Source: JALYZC01 sp963725645 (GTDB lineage Bacteria; Actinomycetota; Thermoleophilia; Solirubrobacterales; Solirubrobacteraceae). From it: 64,000 nt of DNA. Made by a program: the position numbers and the translations under genes. This document shows positions 63,610 to 64,000 of this stretch, piece after piece. Under the pieces are notes generated by a model. It was not told the origin of the DNA. It saw nothing but the letters and a program-made list of their open reading frames with translations, and ran no database searches. Every line of letters starts with the position of its first letter. Within the stretch, counting starts at the first letter, position 1. Location: positions 1,860,001 through 1,924,000 of the forward strand of contig CAVRZD010000006.1 in the NCBI GenBank assembly GCA_963725645.1. Reading direction: 5' to 3'.

Positions 63610-64000
63610 GACGCACCTCCCTTCGCCTGCTCGATCGCTTGCCACACGCGCATCGGGGTCAGCGGCATGTCGATCCACTCGACGCCCAACGGGCGCAGCG
63701 CGTCGAGCACCGCGGCGGTGATCGCCGGCGTGGCTGCGATCGTCCCGGCCTCGCCCACGCCCTTCACTCCGAGCGAGTTGACGGGCGACGGCGTCTCGGT
63801 GCGGTCGGTCTCGAAGCTCGGGAGCTCCGCGGCCGTCGGCAGCGCGTAGTCCACGAACGTGCCCGTCACGAGCTGGCCGTCGGCGTCGTAGACCACCTGC
63901 TCGTAGAGGGCCTGCCCGATCGCGTGGGTCACCCCACCGTGGACCTGGCCGTCGATCAGCAGCGGGTTGATCGCCGGCCCGCAGTCGTCGACCGCCACGT
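63606..64000 (-). CDS. CoxL-like large subunit of second Mo-hydroxylase (partial, C-terminus)
   Basis: 131 codons; the 5' end lies beyond the window edge. The sequence covers the end of the Mo-binding part: MAVDDCGPAINPLLIDGQVH, GQALYEQVVYDADGQLVTGT, NSLGVKGVGEAGTIAATPAI (KGVGEA, catalytic Glu) and EWIDMPLTPMRVWQAIEQ. The active-site loop that would tell form I from form II is not in view. The KGVGEAG ending and gene order L-M-D-E suggest a form II or aldehyde/xanthine-type enzyme. Confidence 0.88.
   Translation of the reverse strand, partial: VAVDDCGPAINPLLIDGQVHGGVTHAIGQALYEQVVYDADGQLVTGTFVDYALPTAAELPSFETDRTETPSPVNSLGVKGVGEAGTIAATPAITAAVLDALRPLGVEWIDMPLTPMRVWQAIEQAKGGAS

Overview
This is a GC-rich bacterial window. 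The gene content points to Actinobacteriota, most likely Thermoleophilia/Solirubrobacterales; that assignment is inferred from gene families, not from a marker tree. Supporting signs are MctB- and SteA-type proteins, TlyA, an F420-type luciferase-like oxidoreductase, a DUF3866 protein, frequent GTG starts, dense ATGA/GTGA gene overlaps, and a block whose order matches tlyA-nadK-recN-steA-mctB-pyrG-nudix-xerD of Mycobacterium tuberculosis.

Layout. 1-9.4 kb: lipoprotein, a frameshifted SDR gene, an LLM-class oxidoreductase, a GGDEF/GAF/HD-GYP c-di-GMP protein, a glycosyltransferase, a SnoaL-like gene split by an IS982-type element, tRNA-Asn, and an HTH-HNH protein. 9.5-15.8 kb: a housekeeping run recO-ppdK-dgt-dnaG, divergent from a glutaredoxin gene. 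16.1-25.3 kb: a decayed, IS-rich island with two IS630 elements and one IS481 element. It holds remnants of cell-surface sugar genes (rmlA, rmlD, wecB-like), a truncated SARP/BTAD regulator, a LamG exported protein, two ribbon-helix-helix proteins, a truncated peroxiredoxin and Ig-like gene fragments. 25.3-46.5 kb: housekeeping genes for DNA repair (mutM, recN, xseB-like), nucleotides (deoB, pyrG, nudix), NAD(P) (nadK), isoprenoids (dxs and a prenyl synthase), translation and transcription (efp, nusB, tlyA), the cell envelope (MraY-like, mctB, steA) and molybdopterin (moaA).

46.6-64 kb is the most interesting part. Five very small single-span membrane proteins sit in one translationally coupled string immediately upstream of a form I (Mo-Cu) carbon monoxide dehydrogenase operon: coxM-coxS-coxL, XdhC-YHS fusion, MocA-like, coxD, coxE. 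The operon continues with a 58-residue Cys-rich protein and a free-standing protein that resembles one domain of CoxL but lacks its cofactor loop. YceI, CoxG and zinc-ribbon genes follow. A second Mo-hydroxylase cluster converges from the opposite strand (coxL partial, coxM, coxD, coxE, split XdhC, MocA-like, CoxG, and an unknown protein).

Together these genes would oxidise CO (first cluster) and another substrate (second cluster), with MoaA upstream supplying the pterin pathway. MocA, XdhC and CoxD/E would mature the enzymes, and CoxG (perhaps with the small membrane proteins) would hold the enzyme at the membrane.

All four insertion sequences, from three families, lie in CTAG sites. Two sit exactly on a host stop codon as the end of that gene and one more adjoins one; two transposases take their own stop codon from the target CTAG.
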